Of a stretch of DNA of 64,000 nucleotides, positions 34,899 to 44,177 are shown in pieces. Numbering within the stretch: position 1 is the stretch's first letter; each line of letters starts with the position of its first letter. This stretch comes from Vibrio sp. DW001. Its GTDB lineage: Bacteria > Pseudomonadota > Gammaproteobacteria > Enterobacterales > Vibrionaceae. Position numbers and translations under genes: made by a program. Where the stretch lies: NCBI RefSeq assembly GCF_029016285.1, contig NZ_CP091976.1:186001-250000 (forward strand), in the 5' to 3' direction. The notes below the pieces were generated by a model, which ran no database searches, was not told where the DNA came from, and was given only the letters and a program-made list of their open reading frames with translations.

Positions 34899-36089
34899 TT
34901 AGTAGGCGAGTTTATATACCTCGATAATCTCTTCTTTGGTAATTGGCTTAACACCTGCTATCGTTTTGGTTCCAGGTAATGCGAACATTCGAACAACATC
35001 GTCAGCCATTGTTTCAAAACTATCAGCAGGAATATTATCGTCAGAAAGCGTAATCAACATACCCGTACGCACCAACCACTCTCTTACTTTCACGGCAAGC
35101 AACTTAGCGGCAACGTTATCATCTGTTTCAACAACACCAAAACAACGACGAGCTAACTGTGCCCAACGCTCTGGACGTACACCCGCAAAAAACTCAAGGT
35201 AAGGAGGCACAATTACCGCCATGCCTCTTGCGTGACGCATATCAAAATGCGCAGAAAGTGGCATTTCAATTGAGTGCATTGGAATCGACCCTAAACGCCC
35301 CAAAGCTTGTAATCCAGACCAACCAAAAATTGAACACAACGCAAGTTCACCACGAACGTTCAGATCATTAGGGTCCTCAATTACTTTGTCGAAATTATCC
35401 ATTAAGTTAAGGATCATAGCTTCCGTTTGTCTGTCAGCAAAGCCCGAGTCAGCATCACTTGAAAGGTAGTGTTCAATTAGGTGGGAAAAGATATCCACAC
35501 AGCTTTCATTGGTAATAAAATCTGGCAATGAAGTGTATAATTCAGGGTCAATAATAGCCACTTTAGGGATGCGGTATTCCGAACGACTGAAACTCTTTTC
35601 TTTCGTTTCCCAATTACTTAACACGCCGCCAGCATTACATTCAGAACCGGACGCTGCCACAGTTGGAATGGAAATGATTGGGAATGCGCCTGTATATTCA
35701 CGAGCAACGCGGTCACCAAGAACAACGTAATCCCAGCATGAGCCGCCAGAATAAGAAGTAGCCGCAATATATTTAGACCCATCAATAACAGAACCACCAC
35801 CTAATGCGATAACTAAATCACATTGTTGTTCGATAAATAATCCAATCGCTTTATCAATAGTTTGAACACGAGGGTTCGGTTCTATCTCTGTAAAAATAAC
35901 CACTTCAATGCCACAATCGGTCAACGATGAAACAACCTTATTGATAACAGGAGCAAACGTTTCATTAGCTTCATATGTTGCTAGAAATACTTTTTTTGCG
36001 CCTAGTGAAACCGCTACATTACCTACTTCGCTAATTTTTCCAGGCCCATAGGTTAACTTAGTTTGAAAATTCCACGCAAAATCTTGCAT
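34899..36089 (-). CDS. Iron-containing alcohol dehydrogenase
   Basis: 396 residues from ATG 36089 (MQDFAWNFQTKLTYGPGKIS), with AGGAG/AGAGG sites upstream; an ATG at 36149 would add 20 residues unlike the family. NAD(P)-binding GGGSVIDGSKYIA and TVAASGSECNAGGV are typical. Metal ligands are visible: Asp and His in CVDIFSHLIEHY, His in PMHSIEMP and His in FDMRHARGMA. The second His of the usual HxxxH is Met here (HSIEM). Closest in layout to BDH/YqhD-type aldehyde reductases. Placed between the symporter and a HAD sugar phosphatase, it may reduce a sugar-acid or aldehyde intermediate; the substrate is inference only. Confidence 0.9.
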   Translation of the reverse strand: MQDFAWNFQTKLTYGPGKISEVGNVAVSLGAKKVFLATYEANETFAPVINKVVSSLTDCGIEVVIFTEIEPNPRVQTIDKAIGLFIEQQCDLVIALGGGSVIDGSKYIAATSYSGGSCWDYVVLGDRVAREYTGAFPIISIPTVAASGSECNAGGVLSNWETKEKSFSRSEYRIPKVAIIDPELYTSLPDFITNESCVDIFSHLIEHYLSSDADSGFADRQTEAMILNLMDNFDKVIEDPNDLNVRGELALCSIFGWSGLQALGRLGSIPMHSIEMPLSAHFDMRHARGMAVIVPPYLEFFAGVRPERWAQLARRCFGVVETDDNVAAKLLAVKVREWLVRTGMLITLSDDNIPADSFETMADDVVRMFALPGTKTIAGVKPITKEEIIEVYKLAY

Positions 36090-36264
36090 TACCTCTGTAC
36101 TCCTAAAGATTATTGTCACCAAACACCTTAAAAAACCTTGTCGTATCAATAATGTCTTAAGGTGTTTTATAGATACTGCGAGAAGGAACGGCTTTCTGTT
36201 CTTTCTACGTTGTCACTCATGTCATTAACCAAATCAGCAACGACATAAGTAAGCATTAAAATCA

Positions 36265-36327
36265 TAATGTACTACAAATGAAAAATATGGGATCTATATC
36301 AAAAATTCACTAAATGTATTACAAAAT
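36265..36327 (-). promoter_or_regulatory. Operator region upstream of the iron ADH: two TGTANTACA sites around GATCTATATC
   Basis: TGTACTACA (36268-36276) and TGTATTACA (36316-36324) lie about 24 bp, centre to centre, on either side of GATCTATATC (36291-36300), which read on the minus strand as TTGATATAGATC is an 8/10 FNR-type match. The first spacing matches that in the symporter promoter. Confidence 0.55.
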
Positions 36328-36740
36328 ACAAAATATTCAGACTCAGAATCATAACTAATAAACTATATTAATTTATTTTTATTTCATAAATACTCTAAAA
36401 ATACATATAGTTAAGTATGATATTATTTACCCTTCACTAGATGTTCAATTATGATAAAGCCTTAATCACCGAAGATTTCATGATTTCCATTAGCTCTATT
36501 TGTAGTATTAATTATCAAAAAGGAGAATTGAATTAATGATGATTAGACTTTTGGCGCCTAAAAAGTAAGATCGACAAAGTAACTGTCAATAAGTAAGGAT
36601 ACTCCTTTTAAGAGTTTGTAGATCTCTTGAACGGATTGTGGCATTAATATCAACGTTAACTAATTAATGTCATCAATGACGTTGATGAACGACTATAGGT
36701 AGTCAGATTTTATTTAGCTTGATAAGTAAGGTAAATCGCA
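36328..36740. other. Intergenic region upstream of the HAD phosphatase, with a leader-like mini-ORF
   Basis: About 410 bp. A 10-codon ORF, MMIRLLAPKK (36536-36568), follows AAGGAG with acceptable spacing. Further on, ATCAACGT (36649-36656) and ACGTTGAT (36679-36686) make an inverted repeat. The final AAGG before the HAD start at 36741 is its ribosome site. No longer ORF is credible. Confidence 0.4.
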
Positions 36741-37385
36741 ATGAATATAAAAGCTGTTCTTTTTGATATGGACGGGCTTATTTTTGACACTGAACGTTTA
36801 TACAAAACGAGTTGGCAAGAGGCCGCTAAAGACCAAGGGTTAGAAATTAGCGATGAGTTCTATGGACATTTTATTGGTGTACAAGATCCAGAATGTGAAG
36901 AGTTATTGACCCATAAATTCTCGCATTCTCTTGATCTAACTAGATATCGACATATTCGAGATCAACACATTCACAAAGCAAAAAAACAAGGTCTACGTTA
37001 TAAAACTGGTTTCCATACCCTGTTTAAAATGTTGCAAGGAAAAGGCATTTTGTGTGCACTCGTCACCTCTTCACATAGACCCGAAGTGTATGATAATTTC
37101 GCTCATTCTAATTATCTAGATCTATTTTCAACCATCGTTACTGCAGAAGATGTAGAGAAAGGTAAACCGGATCCTGAATGTTACTTACTCGCTTGCAAGA
37201 TACTTAACATTCAACCAATGTATGCATTGATATTAGAAGACTCAAATAATGGCATGAAAGCAGGTATAGATGCAGGGTGCCAGACGGTGATGATCCCAGA
37301 CTTACTTCCTCCTCGAAACGACATCGAGGCAAAGGCCAACCATGTTTTTTCCACTTTAGAGGATGTCATTTCTCTTCTATCATAG
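36741..37385 (+). CDS. HAD-superfamily sugar phosphatase / beta-phosphoglucomutase-like
   Basis: 214 residues. HAD motif I DMDGLIFDTE (about 9-18) with nucleophile Asp and general acid Asp, motif II TSS, motif III Lys in EKGKPDPECYLLA, motif IV LEDSNNG. The cap is of the small helical type seen in YcjU/GS1-like phosphatases. These act on sugar phosphates or small phospho-metabolites in the cytoplasm. Location beside the iron ADH and symporter suggests carbohydrate metabolism, but the substrate cannot be read from the sequence. Confidence 0.9.
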   Translation: MNIKAVLFDMDGLIFDTERLYKTSWQEAAKDQGLEISDEFYGHFIGVQDPECEELLTHKFSHSLDLTRYRHIRDQHIHKAKKQGLRYKTGFHTLFKMLQGKGILCALVTSSHRPEVYDNFAHSNYLDLFSTIVTAEDVEKGKPDPECYLLACKILNIQPMYALILEDSNNGMKAGIDAGCQTVMIPDLLPPRNDIEAKANHVFSTLEDVISLLS

Positions 37386-37423
37386 TTAAGATATTACATC
37401 GCTCGATTTCAAGTTATTGAGTA

Positions 37424-38077
37424 TCAAGGTTGAAATATTTCACCTGATTCAACGGTTACATATACTTTATTCTCTCTTTTTGTACCGCCACAATAAACAA
37501 AGTAGACCGGTTCAATATCAAACGTTCGCGATAGAACCCATCCGTCCATCAACTCAAAGTCTTCGTACCGGCATGTTCCGTCTTCGATAAGTTTACGTGT
37601 TGCAATAACAAACTGATCTTGATAGGTCATAAAATCATCCGATTTATTCACTAACTTCAGCATGTTTTTTCTAACCTCTCTTTCGGTAATAATGGGTTTG
37701 TTGTGAGAAATAAAATCCATATGGACCCAATCCGCAACATCATTACCACTCTGATGGATTTCATATTCAGAAATCCGTACCCAATCGTCTTTTATCTCGA
37801 GAGCTTTCAGTGATTTACCTTTACGCAATACCGACCGAATAGACGCGCCTTTTCTGGGGTATGACCTAACGTTAAGCTTATTGGTATCAACAAAATAGTC
37901 CATATTCACTTTTACAACCGTTTTAACCTCCATTTCTGGTTCTTCTACCTCCGTAGCAACCTCATCAGGCACAATCAACCCAGAGTCATCATTCATCATG
38001 AAAAAATAGTAATACGCTCCCCCTCCCGCCCCTGCTAAAAGTAGAAGTACTACAATAATAATCACAATTTTCTTCAT
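37424..38077 (-). CDS. Membrane-anchored protein with SH3-type domain
   Basis: 217 residues. An N-terminal membrane anchor (KIVIIIVVLLLLAGAGGG, about 3-20) is followed by an acidic linker (EVATEVEEPEMEVKT) and a bacterial SH3 domain (KLNVRSYPRKGASIRSVLRKGKSLKAL, VRISEYE, DWVHMDFI). The C-terminal 80 residues include two Cys (GTCRYEDFE and VYCGG), which could form a disulfide in the periplasm. SH3b domains often bind cell-wall peptides. No named family. Convergent with the HAD gene. Confidence 0.75.
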   Translation of the reverse strand: MKKIVIIIVVLLLLAGAGGGAYYYFFMMNDDSGLIVPDEVATEVEEPEMEVKTVVKVNMDYFVDTNKLNVRSYPRKGASIRSVLRKGKSLKALEIKDDWVRISEYEIHQSGNDVADWVHMDFISHNKPIITEREVRKNMLKLVNKSDDFMTYQDQFVIATRKLIEDGTCRYEDFELMDGWVLSRTFDIEPVYFVYCGGTKRENKVYVTVESGEIFQP

Positions 38078-38441
38078 AAATTACGCCTATTTATACCCAC
38101 ACTTGAGCTTTCGTTTATAACAGATAATTGTTCATTCAAATCACGAGTCCATCTATTTATTTCGGCCACATTTCAAATTACTTTAGTCGGCTAAGATTAG
38201 CAAATTAGGCTACCTAGCTTGCTACGTTGTTTAGTATTCAACGCTTTTGCTTTGTATTTCCATTTAGTAGCCGTTTAGCCTACTTCTAATAAAACTATCA
38301 TTAACGTGAACTAGGCTATAAAGTCTCTTAACTAATTTCGACCAAGTTCAATTAGAATGACTACCATTAAGTTTCATTATCGCCACAACATGCAACCCAC
38401 TAAATCACATAGATTTTCTATGATTGAGTACGGACATACAT
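38078..38441. other. Divergent intergenic region, SH3 protein / chemoreceptor
   Basis: About 360 bp. TAAAGTCT upstream of the chemoreceptor resembles a sigma-28 -35 element, but no matching -10 (GCCGATAA) lies at the right distance, so it is not called a promoter. No ORF. Confidence 0.35.
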
Positions 38442-40322
38442 ATGAGTGCAAAAATAAAATTACTTAGCTTTATTGGTATCCTGTTCACCTTCGCCATTCT
38501 TTTAGTCACTGCGGTGAGCTTTTTCAATTTCAAATCTACATCTGTTAGCGGCTATACCCATTCACTTGAAAGACAGTCTTTTTTGATAAGCAACGCTCTT
38601 GACGAAAAAATGCAACGCTATTTTGACAGCCTCAATTTGATGAGTGCGAGTTTGAGTATCGATGACCAAGGCAACATTGATGTTGAGAGCGTAACAAAAA
38701 CACTCAAAACCATCGAAAATGACCTAGGCGTTCTTGCCTCCTATGTTGGTCTCAAAAGCGGTATTACCTACCTACCGAAAGGGGAGATACCTAACTTTAA
38801 TGCAAAATCATTGGGTAGGGAGTGGTATGAAAGAATATTCGCGGGTGAAAGGAATATAATAACCACACCTTATACTAGTAGCACTGGAAACTTGGTTATG
38901 GCACTGGCTGTTCCAGTGATAAGAAGCGACAAGGTCGTCGCGACTCTCTCTGTCAATCTTCCTGTCGATGGCATCACTCAGTTTATAGAGCATTTATCAC
39001 ACGATAATCAACTTTTTGTGAGTCGATCTGATGGTTTTATACTCGCAGCAAAGTACCCCGATTATATTGGTAAAAACCTATTCGAGATGCACCCATCATA
39101 TAAGGAATACAAAGATAAAACCGGAAGCAGCCATTCTTATCAATTTGAAGGTCAGGATTATTTTGTCGTTAACGCTGTCGCGCAGTCGCTAGGTTGGAGT
39201 ATATGGGCATGGGATACCAGCAGCAATATCAATGCCGCTTCCAACGACAACCTAGTACAAAGCACCTCGATTGCGATAATTCTCGTGCTTATTTCGTTGG
39301 TCGTAGTATATCTACTCATCACAAAATTGATGTATGTCCCAATTGGCGGAGAACCAAAAGAGATCGAGGATTTGGTCCATAAGGTCGCCAATGGTGATCT
39401 ATCTTTACAGCATACTACTACAGGTACCGAATCCGGTGTTTATGCTGCAACCTTGTATATGACCAGTAATTTGAGATCTATTATTCAAAATATTAATCAT
39501 GCAGCGGAAGAGCTTAATACTTCATCTGTTAAAATGTCCTCTTCAGCTAAAGAAGTAAACCTGAGCTCTGAACAGCAAATGATGCAGTTAGAACAAGCAT
39601 CGACAGCGATGAACCAGATGACAGTCACTGTAGATGAAGTGGCAAGAAACGCATTACAAGCCTCTAGTGCTGCGCAAGAAGCTAACGATTACTCTGACCG
39701 AGGAATATCCGTTGTCACTGAGATGAATCAGAATATTAACAAACTCGTTCAAGGAATAGAAAAAGTCGTTGTTGTCACCAACAAACTTGAACAGGAAACG
39801 CAGAGTATTGGCCACATTTTGGAGGTAATCAGTAGTATATCAGAGCAGACCAACTTACTTGCGCTGAATGCGGCTATCGAGGCCGCTCGGGCAGGTGAAC
39901 ACGGTAGAGGCTTTGCCGTCGTTGCTGACGAAGTTCGTAATCTCGCCAATAGAACCAAAGAAAGCACCAGTGAAATACAAGAAATGATCACCAAACTTCA
40001 GGTAGAGGCTAAACAGTCTGTTGAGTTAATGGAAGTGAATGTTCATGATGCTCAATCTACATCTGAGAAATCAGATAGCGCTAATGATGCACTTCAAGCT
40101 ATCCGCGATTCTGTATCGGTTATTCTGGATATGAACAATCAAATAGCCACTGCCGCAGAAGAGCAAACACACGTCGCAGCAGAGATTAACGTTAACGTAG
40201 TAGAAATCAATGATATTGCAAAGAGCACCTTTGACCGTTCCAAGAATAATACACGAATGGCCAACCAGCTTACGGATATTGCGTCTTCTCTCAATCAATC
40301 CGTCGATAGCTTTAAGCTCTAG
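38442..40322 (+). CDS. Methyl-accepting chemotaxis protein with dCache-type sensor
   Basis: 626 residues from ATG 38442 ([20 protein letters not shown]), preferred to a TTG six codons upstream. Helix 1 ([22 protein letters not shown]), a periplasmic domain of about 240 residues with Cache hallmarks ([34 protein letters not shown] and [13 protein letters not shown]), helix 2 ([20 protein letters not shown]), then HAMP-like region and signalling coil with [21 protein letters not shown] and [12 protein letters not shown]. dCache domains bind amino acids, carboxylates or purines directly. Next to sugar-acid genes, but no evidence ties it to them. Confidence 0.94.
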   Translation: MSAKIKLLSFIGILFTFAILLVTAVSFFNFKSTSVSGYTHSLERQSFLISNALDEKMQRYFDSLNLMSASLSIDDQGNIDVESVTKTLKTIENDLGVLASYVGLKSGITYLPKGEIPNFNAKSLGREWYERIFAGERNIITTPYTSSTGNLVMALAVPVIRSDKVVATLSVNLPVDGITQFIEHLSHDNQLFVSRSDGFILAAKYPDYIGKNLFEMHPSYKEYKDKTGSSHSYQFEGQDYFVVNAVAQSLGWSIWAWDTSSNINAASNDNLVQSTSIAIILVLISLVVVYLLITKLMYVPIGGEPKEIEDLVHKVANGDLSLQHTTTGTESGVYAATLYMTSNLRSIIQNINHAAEELNTSSVKMSSSAKEVNLSSEQQMMQLEQASTAMNQMTVTVDEVARNALQASSAAQEANDYSDRGISVVTEMNQNINKLVQGIEKVVVVTNKLEQETQSIGHILEVISSISEQTNLLALNAAIEAARAGEHGRGFAVVADEVRNLANRTKESTSEIQEMITKLQVEAKQSVELMEVNVHDAQSTSEKSDSANDALQAIRDSVSVILDMNNQIATAAEEQTHVAAEINVNVVEINDIAKSTFDRSKNNTRMANQLTDIASSLNQSVDSFKL

Positions 40323-40378
40323 TTGTTAAGTTTTTATTCTTTAACTCTCTTTAGCAACCAGCAGCCATCATAAATAAA

Positions 40379-40405
40379 CATCCCACCTTCAGAACCGGTG
40401 GGATG
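40379..40405. terminator. Possible terminator between chemoreceptor and exonuclease genes
   Basis: CATCCCACC-TTCAGAACC-GGTGGGATG is a 9-bp perfect stem between convergent genes. The T-run is weak on both strands (TTTATTTA on the minus strand), so assignment as a terminator is tentative. Confidence 0.5.
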
Positions 40406-40495
40406 GTTACTTCTCGATTCAGAGCAAGTCTACCGCCCGCTTAAGCAAAAACAGCCATCAACTCACGATACTTCCAGCATCTTCTTATACCTAAG

Positions 40496-41215
40496 TTACT
40501 GGCTTCGACTTATTCGGTACAACCTGCCAAAACAACTTTTTTGGTTTCGATAGATTCGCTTTAGTTGAGCCAGCAACAATTCAGCCGTTGCAACAGAATC
40601 TATTAACGCCCCATGAGCGTTGTACTCAGGTAAACCATATCTGTACCTCGTAGAGGATAATCTTAGATCCAGCTCCATTGAACGATCAGAAAGCTTACTT
40701 AAATGTTTCTCTAACCCGAGCGTGTCTAACCATAATAAGGGAACAGGTTTAAGTTGATATCTATTTGAAAGGTAGCGATTAAAAAAATTTCTTTCTATCA
40801 CACAACCATGCGCCACAATTACTTTACCAACAGATTGAGAAAAAAACGCCATCATTGCTTCGTCGAGTGTAATGCCTTTCATTAACATTTCTGGCGTAAT
40901 GTGATTAATTACCGCTGTCTTAGCTCGAATATCTGCATCTTCATTAATCATTAACTCAACACAACTCGACATATCAATTTTCTGATCACGAATAGTGACC
41001 CATCCTAAACTCAAAATTTTGTCTTCCATTGGATCCAAACCCGTTGTTTCAAGATCTAAGCAAATATATTCCTGTCGACAAGCGTCTTCATGTAAATCTG
41101 GATAATTTTCCAATAAATTTTGTTTGATGAATCCGGGTATCAAGCGACTATCAACGGTCTTGGCTCTCTCTCGATCGAGTTTCTTCAATGGATGAAAATA
41201 ATGAAACAATGCCAT
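40496..41215 (-). CDS. DEDDh 3'-5' exonuclease (DnaQ/PolC-like)
   Basis: 239 residues from ATG 41215, one base after the TGA of the upstream gene (TGATATG), so translation is coupled; the longer frame to 41278 overlaps that gene. ExoI motif CLDLETTGLDP, ExoII region VIVAHGCVIERNFF and ExoIII HGALIDSVATAELL (His and Asp). The ExoII acidic residue appears as Glu (IERNF) rather than Asp, as in other members paired with DUF294 proteins as far as I recall. Usual activity: metal-dependent 3'-5' nucleic-acid trimming. Partner gene suggests regulation by a cyclic-nucleotide/CBS-sensing protein. Confidence 0.88.
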   Translation of the reverse strand: MALFHYFHPLKKLDRERAKTVDSRLIPGFIKQNLLENYPDLHEDACRQEYICLDLETTGLDPMEDKILSLGWVTIRDQKIDMSSCVELMINEDADIRAKTAVINHITPEMLMKGITLDEAMMAFFSQSVGKVIVAHGCVIERNFFNRYLSNRYQLKPVPLLWLDTLGLEKHLSKLSDRSMELDLRLSSTRYRYGLPEYNAHGALIDSVATAELLLAQLKRIYRNQKSCFGRLYRISRSQ

Positions 41216-41216
41216 A

Positions 41217-43079
41217 TCAAAGGTTACCAAAACGAAGTTTTGCAGATTCTTGTAGTTCCGAAATAATACGGAATGCATCTTTTAAATGTTTACGCTCAAA
41301 ACTTCCGAATAGATCTGGACTGATATGGTTATCGGGCTCGGCTCCATTTTTAAGCGCGTTGAGTTGATGGCTAAATCGGTACTGTGAAATAAACTGGTAG
41401 GCACCAATGATGTTCTTATAAGCATTATCTGAAAGTACCTCTTGTTTGTTTGCATATAGGAAGCGCTCTTCTGTCCCAGTTAACTCACTCTTAACAGAGA
41501 GACCGTAAATTCGAGCCAAGTCAATAATTAAGTTAAGTGCGTATTTCTTAATGTTCAGCGTTTTTTTATTATTACCACCTTTATCAAGCACAAGACTGTT
41601 AAAGATGCCTAACGGCGGATGAACGCTGGTAGCGTCACGAACCAGCATGCCCAAGAATTCTCTATTTGAAGCGATTTTATTGTGCATACATGATCGTAAT
41701 TGATCGACATAGTCTACGTCACCGTACACTGCTCGGATCTCCAAAAACACACTGATATTAAGCAAACGTTCATACTCTGGATTGTCTACCCATTTCTTAT
41801 AATACTCTTTCCATACTGTTATCGGTTGGCACCATTTTCTATTCGCTGCCATAAACTTTCCAGGGCACAAAGGATAAGCACATGCAGCAAGTCCATTACA
41901 TACATACATAGCAAAGTGATGAAAGTAGAGCCTGTCTGATTCGGACGCATTTTCCTCTAACACGAGCGCGCTATCTTGGTCTGAAAGCATATGTACTTCA
42001 TTTCTGGCATGTGACCCCGCGACCAACCATGCAAAATTGCATGGCGGTGCGCCAAACTGCTCAATCGCTATCTGTATAAGTCTTCTAGTACATGCGTCCA
42101 TAATCATAGTCATCACTTTGCCTATAATTTCAACGGAGACTTTTCCCTCTACCAGCGCTTCAAATATTGCTTGTCGTTCGGGGTTTAATTTAGCCAATGC
42201 AGTGACATTTTCTGAATATTTGATTTTTTCGATAAGAAATATTGCTTGAACTCGATGATTCTGTACCAAATGTGACGTAGTCAGAAGACCAACAATTCTT
42301 CCGTCATCAACCACGGGAAGATTACGAATGTTGAACTGCATCATTACGGAGGCGGCGTGCAATACTAGATCGGTGGGTTTTACCGTAAGCGGTGATAAGG
42401 TCATGACATCTGATATAGGCCGAGAGATCGGTACCCCGTGAGCAATCACTCTTTTGGTCATGTCTCTATCTGTAATGATACCGACAATTTTTCCATGTTC
42501 AACGACAACCGCAGACGAGGAGCGTTTTGCAATTCTCATTTCTGCTGCAACATGTTGGATTGTCATTTGAGCGTCTACGACGGCAACCTTATCGCTCGCA
42601 ACCTCAGAAACGCGCTTGATGAATAGTCCTTTTTCTTTGTTTGACCAAACCACATCCAATGCAGACTTTAAACGTACTTGAGCTTGAGAGGCAAAATGCT
42701 CGGCATATTCTGGATGTAAATCAAAAAGAGTAAGTAACGTATTGTGCGGTATAAGATAAAGTAGCGTGTTTTCAATCGCTGTCGCGCTATACCTTCCTTG
42801 TTCCTCAGCCCTTTCGTCCAAAAAGGTAAAGCCAAATAGGTCTTCTGAACCTAATCTCGCCCGTAGCACACCATTCTTTAGTCTTTGTTCAACCGAACCA
42901 GTCCTGATGATATAAAGATACCTGTTCTCTTTATCTTCCATATCAATCACCTCTCCTATTCCAAGATAAGTAATCTGGATCTGTAATGAGAGTTCTCTAA
43001 CAATTGTGATAGGAAGCTTATCAAAGGGGTCAGTTTGAGCAATAAACTGAACGATATTAGGTAATAAGGTTTCTGGCAT
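41217..43079 (-). CDS. cNMP-binding, CBS and nucleotidyltransferase-like (DUF294) signalling protein
   Basis: 620 residues. Domains in order: cyclic-nucleotide-binding domain (about 15-130, YIIRTGSVEQRLKNG and ENTLLYLIPHNTLL), two CBS motifs (about 165-285, IVGIITDRDMTKRVI and IVGLLTTSHLV), a DUF294 putative nucleotidyltransferase domain (LVAGSHARNEVHMLSDQDSALVLE, about 345-370) and its substrate-binding C-terminal helical domain. The GSHAR...DQD pattern retains the nucleotidyltransferase GS and Asp residues. Likely a cytoplasmic nucleotide-responsive modifier or sensor. It is coupled to the exonuclease gene. In many bacteria this pair sits with acetate-transport genes; here it does not. Confidence 0.88.
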   Translation of the reverse strand: MPETLLPNIVQFIAQTDPFDKLPITIVRELSLQIQITYLGIGEVIDMEDKENRYLYIIRTGSVEQRLKNGVLRARLGSEDLFGFTFLDERAEEQGRYSATAIENTLLYLIPHNTLLTLFDLHPEYAEHFASQAQVRLKSALDVVWSNKEKGLFIKRVSEVASDKVAVVDAQMTIQHVAAEMRIAKRSSSAVVVEHGKIVGIITDRDMTKRVIAHGVPISRPISDVMTLSPLTVKPTDLVLHAASVMMQFNIRNLPVVDDGRIVGLLTTSHLVQNHRVQAIFLIEKIKYSENVTALAKLNPERQAIFEALVEGKVSVEIIGKVMTMIMDACTRRLIQIAIEQFGAPPCNFAWLVAGSHARNEVHMLSDQDSALVLEENASESDRLYFHHFAMYVCNGLAACAYPLCPGKFMAANRKWCQPITVWKEYYKKWVDNPEYERLLNISVFLEIRAVYGDVDYVDQLRSCMHNKIASNREFLGMLVRDATSVHPPLGIFNSLVLDKGGNNKKTLNIKKYALNLIIDLARIYGLSVKSELTGTEERFLYANKQEVLSDNAYKNIIGAYQFISQYRFSHQLNALKNGAEPDNHISPDLFGSFERKHLKDAFRIISELQESAKLRFGNL

Positions 43080-43194
43080 ATTAAGTTATCGATTTATGAT
43101 TCTATTTTGTATTATTATATACTCAAGTGTTCAATTAATCACTAGTGTTACTTTCATGATATCGAGATAATTTATGCAAAAAAGAATTCATCAC

Positions 43195-43314
43195 TCACAT
43201 GAAACACGCACCCATAGATGCGGTAAACAGAGTCATGCCTATGATCATCCCAATAGAGATAACAATGGATAAAAATAGTGGCGTGTAGATCAACAACAGA
43301 GCAGTCATATCCAT
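43195..43314 (-). CDS. Possible 39-residue single-pass membrane peptide
   Basis: ATG 43314 to TGA 43195 encodes MDMTALLLIYTPLFLSIVIS followed by IGMIIGMTLFTASMGACFM: one long hydrophobic helix with few charges. It lies 115 bp upstream of the DUF294 gene on the same strand. The ribosome site (GGG at poor spacing) is weak. A longer 87-codon frame overlaps it but has no hydrophobic or family character. Plausible small membrane protein, unproven. Confidence 0.35.
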   Translation of the reverse strand: MDMTALLLIYTPLFLSIVISIGMIIGMTLFTASMGACFM

Positions 43315-43410
43315 TATTATACCCAACATCAATAGTATTAAGTTGAATACAAAATTGGACAATACGACATGTTAGATAGAGTAATGGCTTAATAACATGG
43401 AATTTATTCC

Positions 43411-43443
43411 AAAAAAAACCAGTGCTAAAAAGCACTGGTTTTT
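43411..43443. terminator. Rho-independent terminator downstream of the GntR gene
   Basis: AAAACCAGTGC-TAAAAA-GCACTGGTTTT with A-run and T-run on either side; 15 bp after the minus-strand GntR gene. Confidence 0.9.
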
Positions 43444-43457
43444 AATAACTAGTTTTA

Positions 43458-44177
43458 CTAACTTATTGCCGGTAAACGGTGCTTATCCGATTGCAAATGT
43501 TCTGAAGACACTTTTTTCGCTTTTTCAGCATTTCCAGCCATTATTGCTTCATATATTTCACGGTGTTCGCGCAGGCAAACATCCCCTTCTTTTGAAGAGT
43601 GTGCAAAAAAGTTGATAAACATCGACTGTAAAATGTTACCAAATGGCAGATAAAAATTGTTTCCTGTCGAATTGAAGATTAGATTATGAAACCTCATATC
43701 TATTTCTATCCAAGCTTGCTGATCAAATTCAGTCGCATTTGCTATCTCACACATCGCTTGAAATGTTTCAGACAATTCTATTCGTTGATCCGCACTTGCG
43801 TGTAAAGCGGCTAACGCGCATGCTTCAGGTTCTATTGCCTTACGTAATCCAAGGAACTGTTGGCAAAACACGTCAGTATCAATCAACCCATCCATCCACT
43901 CAATTAATTGTGGATCTAAAAAGTTCCAATGAGCCCTCGCCTTAACCTTGGTGCCAATCTTAGGTCGAGATTCTAACAGACCTTTTGAAGTAAGTAATTT
44001 AACCGCTTCTCGCAACGCCGTTCTGCTGATACCAAATTCTTCACAAAGAACCATTTCTCCGGGTATAACCGAACCTTCAGCCAAATCTCCTGATAAGATT
44101 CCACGAGCAATTTCTCTAGCAACTTGAACGTGTAGACTACGTTTTGAACCCGAGATTGAATTAAATGTACTGGTCAT
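43458..44177 (-). CDS. FadR-subfamily GntR regulator, paralogue A
   Basis: 239 residues. N-terminal winged HTH (HVQVAREIARGILSGDLAEG, then LCEEFGISRTALREAVKLLTSKGLLESRPKIGTKV, about 15-80) and an FCD C-terminal domain with RFHNLIFNSTGNNFYLPFGN and CLREHREIYEAIMAG, the His residues typical of metal/ligand sites. The pattern is that of regulators of hexuronate, galactonate or lactate genes. It is divergent from a close paralogue across 339 bp. A TGTANTACA operator, expected for this subfamily, is found upstream of the symporter and iron ADH. Confidence 0.92.
   Translation of the reverse strand: MTSTFNSISGSKRSLHVQVAREIARGILSGDLAEGSVIPGEMVLCEEFGISRTALREAVKLLTSKGLLESRPKIGTKVKARAHWNFLDPQLIEWMDGLIDTDVFCQQFLGLRKAIEPEACALAALHASADQRIELSETFQAMCEIANATEFDQQAWIEIDMRFHNLIFNSTGNNFYLPFGNILQSMFINFFAHSSKEGDVCLREHREIYEAIMAGNAEKAKKVSSEHLQSDKHRLPAIS

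Noticed and set aside
38318..38345. Sigma-28 promoter before the dCache chemoreceptor
   Set aside because: TAAAGTCT fits the -35, but nothing close to GCCGATAA occurs at the needed spacing.
43172..43435. 87-codon minus-strand frame downstream of the GntR terminator
   Set aside because: Overlaps the more convincing 39-codon hydrophobic frame, lacks a ribosome site and crosses the terminator.
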